Below are positions 59,084-64,000 of a stretch of 64,000 nt of DNA, piece by piece (within the stretch, counting starts at the first letter, position 1; each line of letters starts with the position of its first letter). The notes beneath the pieces were generated by a model. The model was not told the DNA's origin. It made no database searches and was given only the letters and a program-made list of their open reading frames with translations. The position numbers were made by a program, and so were the translations under genes. Source of the DNA: Lithobates sylvaticus (taxonomy: Eukaryota > Chordata > Amphibia > Anura > Ranidae); contig CM053030.1 of the NCBI GenBank assembly GCA_028564925.1, positions 372,584,945 through 372,648,944 of the forward strand. Reading direction: 5' to 3'.

Positions 59084-59955
59084 TACCGTATTTATCGGCG
59101 TATAACACGCACTTTTTCCCCCTAAAAATCGGGGGAAAGTCGTGGGTGCGTGTTATACGCCGATACCCCAAAAAAAAAAATTAAAAAATGGCAAAAATGG
59201 CAAGCGCCGCCAAAAAATAGCGAGCGCCGCCGAAAAAGACCGAGGCGCGGCCGAAAAAACCCGAAGCCGCGCCGGAATAGACCGAGCAGACTGTTCGGCT
59301 CTACTCGGAGTCCCGCCTCCCTGCGCTCGTTCCGGAAACAGCAGGGAGGCGGGACCGCGATCGGAGCTGAACAGTCGGCTCGGCCTTTTCCGGGGCCGCT
59401 TCGGTCTTTTTCGGCCGCGCCTCGGACTTTTTCGGCGGCGCACGCGACAGAGTCTCGGCGGCGGGAAATTTAAACCCGGACCGGACTTCTAATGTCGCTG
59501 GGCATGGCTGCAATGACGCTGGCAAGGTACAACGTCCCTGGGCAAGGCTGCAACGACCCTGGGCAAGGCTGCAACGACCCTGGGCAAGGCTGCAACGACC
59601 CTGGGCAAGGCTGCAACGACCCTGGGCATGGCTGCAACGACGCTGGGCATGGCTGCAGTGACGCTGGGCATGGCTGCAGTGACGCTGGGCATGGCTGCAG
59701 TGACGCTGGGCAAGGCTGCACTGACGCTGGGCAAGGCTGCACTGACGCTGGGCAAGGCTGCACTGACGCTGGGCAAGGCTGCAATGACGCTGGGCAAGGC
59801 TGCAATGACGCTGGGCAAGCTGCAAATGACGCTTAAATGTAAGTTTTTTTTTTTCCCTAAACTTCCCTCCTAAAACTTTTTTTCCTTAAAATGCCCTCCT
59901 AAACTTGGGGTGCGTGTTATACGCCGGTGCGTGTTATACGCCGATAAATACGGTA
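59084..59955. mobile_element. MITE with CCGTATTTATCGGCG ends and internal minisatellite
   Basis: Perfect inverted ends of 27-29 bp beginning CCGTATTTATCGGCGTATAA, with TA at 59084-59085 and 59954-59955 as a possible target duplication. The GTGCGTGTTATACGCCG motif is repeated just inside each end. Bases 59205-59465 form a CG-rich inverted repeat centred near 59335, and 59490-59830 are a 21-bp tandem array. No transposase. The family is widespread in vertebrates as I recall, but I cannot name the superfamily. Confidence 0.75.
59490..59830. repeat. 21-bp minisatellite, about 16 units
   Basis: Units GCTGCAACGACCCTGGGCAAG and variants. Variants occur in ordered blocks: CGACCCTGGGCAAG, CGACGCTGGGCATG, GTGACGCTGGGCATG, CTGACGCTGGGCAAG, ATGACGCTGGGCAAG. 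Because 21 is a multiple of three, five overlapping frames stay open (heptapeptides GCNDPGQ, ALPSVIA, QPCPASL). Not genes. Confidence 0.93.
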
Positions 59956-59965
59956 CTAAATATAT

Positions 59966-59968
59966 ACA

Positions 59969-60020
<52 letters not shown>
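59966..60020. repeat. (TA)n microsatellite
   Basis: About 50 bp of TA repeats directly before a Tc1 end. Confidence 0.95.
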
Positions 60021-60023
<3 letters not shown>

Positions 60024-60025
<2 letters not shown>

Positions 60026-61160
60026 GTATCTCACAAAAGTGAGTACACCCCTCACATTTTTGTAAATATTTTATTATATCTTTATATGTGACAACACTGA
60101 AGAAATGTTATGTTTGCTACAATGTTAATCAGTGAATGTACAGCTTGTATAACAGTGTAAATTTGCTGTCTCCTCAAAATAACTCAACAAACAGCCATTA
60201 ATGGCTAAACCGTTGGCAACAAAAGCGAGTACACCCCTAAGTTAAAATGTCCAAATGTTCAAATTGTCTTAACCCTCTTGGGCTTGGAATTCACCAGAGC
60301 TTCACAGGTTTCCACTGGAGTCCTCTTCCACTCCTCCATGACGACATTATGAAGCTGGTGGATGTTAGAGACCTTGCACTCCTCCACCTTCCGTTTGAGG
60401 ATGCCCCACAGATGTTCAATAGGGTTTAGGTCTGGAGACATGCTTGGCCAGTCCAACACCTTTACCCTCAGATTCTTTAGCAAGGCAGTGGTTGTCTTGG
60501 AGGTGTGTTTGAAAATACTGCCCTGTGGCCCAGTCTCCGAAGGGAGGGGATCATGCTCTGCTTCAGTATATCACAGTACATGTTGGCATTCATGGTTTCT
60601 TCAATGAACTGTAGCTCCCCAGTGCCGGCAGCACTCATGCAGCCCCAGACATTGCACTCCCACCACCATGCTTGACTGTAGGCAAGACATAATTGTCTTT
60701 GTACTCCTCACCTGGTTGCCACCACACACGCTTGACACCATCTGAACCAAATAAGTTTATCTTGGTCTCATCAGACCACAGGACATGGTTCCAGCAATCC
60801 ATGTCCTTAATCTGCTTGTTTTCAGCAAACTGTTTGCAGTCTTTCTTGTGCTTTCTTGAGGCTTCCTTCTGGGACGGCAGCCATGCAGACCAATTTGATG
60901 CAATGTGCGGTGTATAGTCTGAGCACTGACAGGCTGACTCCCCACCCCTTCAACCTCTACAGCAATGCTGGCAGCACTCATACGTCTATTTTCCAAAGAA
61001 ACCTCTGGATATGACGCTGAGCACATGCACTCAACTTCTTTGGTCGACCATGGTGAGGCCTGTTCTGAGTTGAACCTGTCCTGTTAAACCGCTGTATGGT
61101 CTTGGTCACCATGCTGCAGCTCAGTTTCAGGGTCTTGGCACTCTTCTTATAGCCTAAGTT
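60024..61160 (-). mobile_element. Tc1-like transposon, truncated (CAGTATCTCACAAAA family)
   Basis: The right end (plus-strand CAGTATCTCACAAAAGTGAG) is at 60024. Reverse-strand translation: [23 protein letters not shown] (third catalytic residue, 60483-60259) and, after frame breaks, RRMSAASIAVEVEGVG and QPVSAQTIHRTLHQIG (61026-60757). The N-terminal helix-turn-helix survives near 61100-61150, where the element stops at the next Tc1. Frame breaks and the missing left end mean it is dead. Confidence 0.83.
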
Positions 61161-61167
61161 AAAGGTA

Positions 61168-62566
61168 CAGCATCAGTTAGCTTATTGTGATAAAGTTCAT
61201 TATTTTCTGCAATGTACTGATAAACATTAGACTTTCATATATTTTAGATTCATTTCACACAACTGAAGTAGTTAGCCTTTTCTATTGATGATTTTTAAAG
61301 GTCCTATCTCAACAAATTAGCATATTTCATCCGACCAATAAAAGAAAAGTGTTTTAAATACAACATGTTCAGTTATGCACTCAATACTTGGTCGGGTCCT
61401 TGCACTGCTGGCACATTTGAGGTGTTATGGAGGCCCAGGATGCTTCGATAGCGGCCTTAAGCTCATCCAGAGTGTTGGGTCTTGCGTCTCTCAACTTTCT
61501 CTTCCCAATATCCCACAGATTCTCTATGGGGTTCAGGTCAGGAGAGTTGGCAGGCCAATTGAGCACAGTAATACCATGGTCAGTAAACCATTTAGTGGTT
61601 TTTTGCATGGTGTTGAAAAATGAAATCTTCATCTCCATAAAGCTTTTCAGCAGATGGAAGCATTAGCTAGCTGCATTGACCCTGCCCTTGATAAAACACA
61701 GTGGACCAACACCAGCAGCTGACATGGCACCCCAGACCATCACTGACTGTGGGTACTTGACACTGGACTTCAGGCATTTTGGCATTTCCCTCTCCCCAGT
61801 CTTCCTCCAGAATCTGGCACCTTGATTTCCGAATGACATGCAAAATTTGCTTTCATCCGAAAAAAGTACTTTGGACCACTGAGCAACAGTCCAGTGCTGC
61901 TTCTCTGTAGCCCAGGTCAGGCGCTTCTGCCGCTGTTTCTGGTTCAAAAGTGGCTTGACCTGGGGAATTCGGCACCTGTAGCCCTTTCCTGCACACGCCT
62001 GTTCACGGTGGCTCTGGATGTTTCTCCACAATCTTCCTCAGGGTCCGGTCACCTCTTCTCGCTGTGCAGCGTTTTCTGCCACACTTTTTCCTTCCCAAGA
62101 CTTCCCACTGAGGTGCCTTGATACAGCACTCTGGGAACAGCCTATTCGTTCAGAAATTTCTTTCTGTGTCTTACCCTCTTGCTTGAGGGTGTCAATGATG
62201 GCCTTCTGGACAGCAGTCAGGTCGGCAGTCTTACCCATGATTGCGGTTTTGAGTAATGAACCAGGCTGGGAGTTTTTAAAAGCCTCAGGAATCTTTTGCA
62301 GGTGTTTAGAGTTAATTAGTTGATTCAGATGATTAGGTTAATAGCTCGTTTAGAGAACCTTTTCATGATATGCTAATTTTTTGAGATAGCAATTTTGGGT
62401 TTTCATGAGCTGTATGCCAAAATCATCAATATTAAAACAAGAAAAGGCTTGAACTACCAGTTGTGTGTAATGAATCTAAAATATATGAAAGTCTAATGTT
62501 TATCAGTACATTACAGAAAATAATGAACTTTATCACAATATGCTAATTTTTTGAGAAGGACCTGTC
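61168..62566 (-). mobile_element. Tc1-like transposon, decayed (TTAGCATATTGTGATAA ends)
   Basis: Long inverted ends: 'ttattgtgataaagttcatt' at 61182 and its counterpart at 62520-62545. A second inner repeat 'aaaattagcatat' gives an IR/DR layout. The left tip has lost ~8 bp relative to the right. Same family as 6720-7195. Confidence 0.87.
61381..62238 (-). pseudogene. Tc1 transposase remnant
   Basis: Starts at the ATG at 62238-62236 with a good N-terminal helix-turn-helix (KTQKEISERIGCSQSAVSRH), then a frame change. The middle (62031-61663) keeps CRIPQVKPLLNQKQRQKR, VLFSDESKF (first Asp) and SVMVWGAMS. The stretch that should hold the second catalytic Asp (QQDLAPAH in this family) is deleted or scrambled near 61640, and [12 protein letters not shown] with the final Glu remains at about 61520. 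The C-terminus is shortened. About 286 codons against ~340 usual; not functional. Confidence 0.85.
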
Positions 62567-63394
62567 ATTTATGCACTTTATTTAAGTGTTTGCACGCACA
62601 TTTGAAATTAATGCACTTTATTTATTTGTAGCACAATATTGCAATAGTTTGATGGTGTTATGACACCTTTTTCTTTAATGCTGCATTGATACATATACGG
62701 TACCTTGATTTTTTATCAATATTTTTTCATTTATGCAGCTGCTGATAGGGAATTCTTAATAGTGTGAGTTCATTAAATTTAATTACAAGCACATTTAACT
62801 AATACTTAGGATTAGTCCAATCCTTTTACCAAGGATGACACAAGTGACATAAGATGGACCACAATGCATTCACCAGTCCTTCTGGCCTACCAATGTAAAG
62901 GTAAGAGTTTCTAGATTTGGAAAGAGTTGTACAGCAGAAAGAACATTTTTTTGCTGACAACCCTTGTTATGAGGTTTGAATAAGAAAGATGGTTGTCTTT
63001 TTATAAATAATTCCCACAGGGATTAGGCCCCGATGTTAGCCACTGTCAACAACTTCAGATTTCAGAGTGTGTATTATAAAAAATATAATATTCCTCTGAG
63101 AACCTGTCTGTTTACCATTCTATACTTCATATTGCTGTCCACTAACATTAAGCTTGCCAGAAAACTCATTCAAAAGTATGACATTAAAACAAGCAAATGT
63201 ACACAACTATGATTGTTGTGATATTCATAAATCATCATTGTTACATACATATATTGATTTTTAGCCTAACATTAACAGAGATCATTTAGAGTGTTTTTTT
63301 TTAGAAATTGGAGCTTGCTAATAATATATTTATGAGGCAGTGTATTTTATGTAGTCAACTGTGTAATTTGTTTGAAGACATTGCTTTTATTTTT
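62567..63394. other. Unassigned AT-rich region
   Basis: No gene or repeat terminus recognised; possibly single-copy DNA. Confidence 0.4.
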
Positions 63395-64000
63395 TTGTTT
63401 ACAAAAGTTTTATTTGGAAGCACAATTGTATACAAACAGGTACAGCCAAAGAACAAATAAATTTACATAAAAAACAATGATATTTCAGTGGAATGAGAAA
63501 AAAAAGTACAATACATGTGAGAGCCCTAAAGCATCATATATAATATATTACAATGATGATATTAAATAACCCCATTTGGCAATAAATGCCAGATTAGTAA
63601 GAAAAGAGAAACATCAAAAGAAACCATACCAGGTATGAATTTAAAGTAGATTCCAGTATGACCATTTTTTGTCATAAATATGCATTGAGTCGTGTAAAGT
63701 CTGGAAAATTCTCTCTGATAATCTAACTGTCTCCATTCTAGATAGTACCTGAGACCACGGAAGGCTATCAGACTTCCAGTTAAAAGCAATCATCCATTGG
63801 ATGGAACTACATAAAGAATGAAAGAGGCTCATACATGGAGGGGGGATGTTGGGTATATTTGCGTATAAAAGGCAATTCTGAGGAGTGGGCATCATTTTTT
63901 GTTTGGAAGAACACTCTATTCTTTCAATTGCTCTGTTCCAAAAAATCTCGAGGTGTTTACAGCTCCAGAATATGTGGAGGATTGTACCCGGTGTTTGACA
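63395..64000 (-). mobile_element. L1 (Tx1-like) 3' end, minus strand, runs off window
   Basis: Reverse-strand translation from 64000 down to 63641 gives an ORF2 C-terminus: CQTPGTILHIFWSCKHLEIFWN (zinc-knuckle side), MTPTPQNCLLYAN-like and AFNWKSDSLPWSQVL, then SERIFQTLHDSMHIYDKKW, ending at TAA near 63641. The frame is open over ~120 codons. The 3' UTR to about 63395 ends in a T-rich (A-rich on the minus strand) tract. The rest of the element lies beyond the window. Confidence 0.8.

Noticed and set aside
59301-59873. Five overlapping long frames with heptapeptide repeats
   Set aside because: They result from the 21-bp unit being divisible by three. No start context or domain.

Overview
The window looks like intergenic DNA from a frog, most likely a true frog (Ranidae). 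The evidence is the repeats: two Tc1 elements whose transposase I recognise as the Frog Prince type described from Rana pipiens, Tx1-type L1 LINEs, Harbinger elements with a Myb-like partner gene, and dense layers of MITEs, solo LTRs and minisatellites. I found no host exon, tRNA, rRNA or CRISPR array that I can support. Nearly every open reading frame belongs to a transposable element or is a by-product of tandem or inverted repeats.

Layout. 1-4550: 3' two thirds of a young Tx1-like L1 with one in-frame stop in ORF2. 4614-9263: remains of a hAT-like palindromic family, a TTAA-flanked MITE, a Tc1 fragment and a solo LTR. 9984-11405: a 31-bp minisatellite. 12990-16478: Harbinger-derived MITEs and fragments, a LINE 3' end and half of a palindromic element. 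17285-23455: a LINE 3' end and a run of MITEs. 23756-29584: two inverted Frog Prince-type Tc1 copies, one inside an arm of a 2.4-kb foldback element. 30866-31365: a 24-bp minisatellite. 32008-34348: a complete palindromic element with TTA target duplications. 35330-37200: a minisatellite and an LTR-retroelement fragment with a primer-binding site. 38886-46889: a full-length Harbinger transposon carrying three genes (MADF protein, Myb/SANT protein, transposase), with a TTAA MITE inserted at the transposase splice donor. 46931-49736: a complete 2.8-kb hAT-like palindromic element with 8-bp target duplications. 49890-52596: another hAT-like copy hit by Tc1, then an LTR fragment. 52738-57804: three solo LTRs. 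59084-62566: a TA-flanked MITE with a 21-bp minisatellite, and two decayed Tc1 copies. 63395-64000: a Tx1-like L1 3' end on the minus strand running off the window.

Most unusual signal: the hAT-like element (46931-49736) and the TTA-flanked Harbinger-like element (32008-34348) have unrelated ends and different target duplication lengths but carry the same kind of long palindromic interior. At its centre are outward-facing TATA boxes, GC boxes and, in the hAT-like copies, CRE-like sites. Each arm reads like a small transcription unit: TATA, purine-rich leader, AATAAA. Partial copies lie near 5.9, 8.0, 16.0 and 50.9 kb. This suggests a bidirectional-promoter cargo that has been carried by two transposon superfamilies.

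The Harbinger genes probably work as a set: the transposase (catalysis) and Myb-like protein (DNA binding) are the standard pair, and the MADF gene, divergent from the Myb gene, is an extra component. The transposase gene is broken, so this copy could move only in trans.
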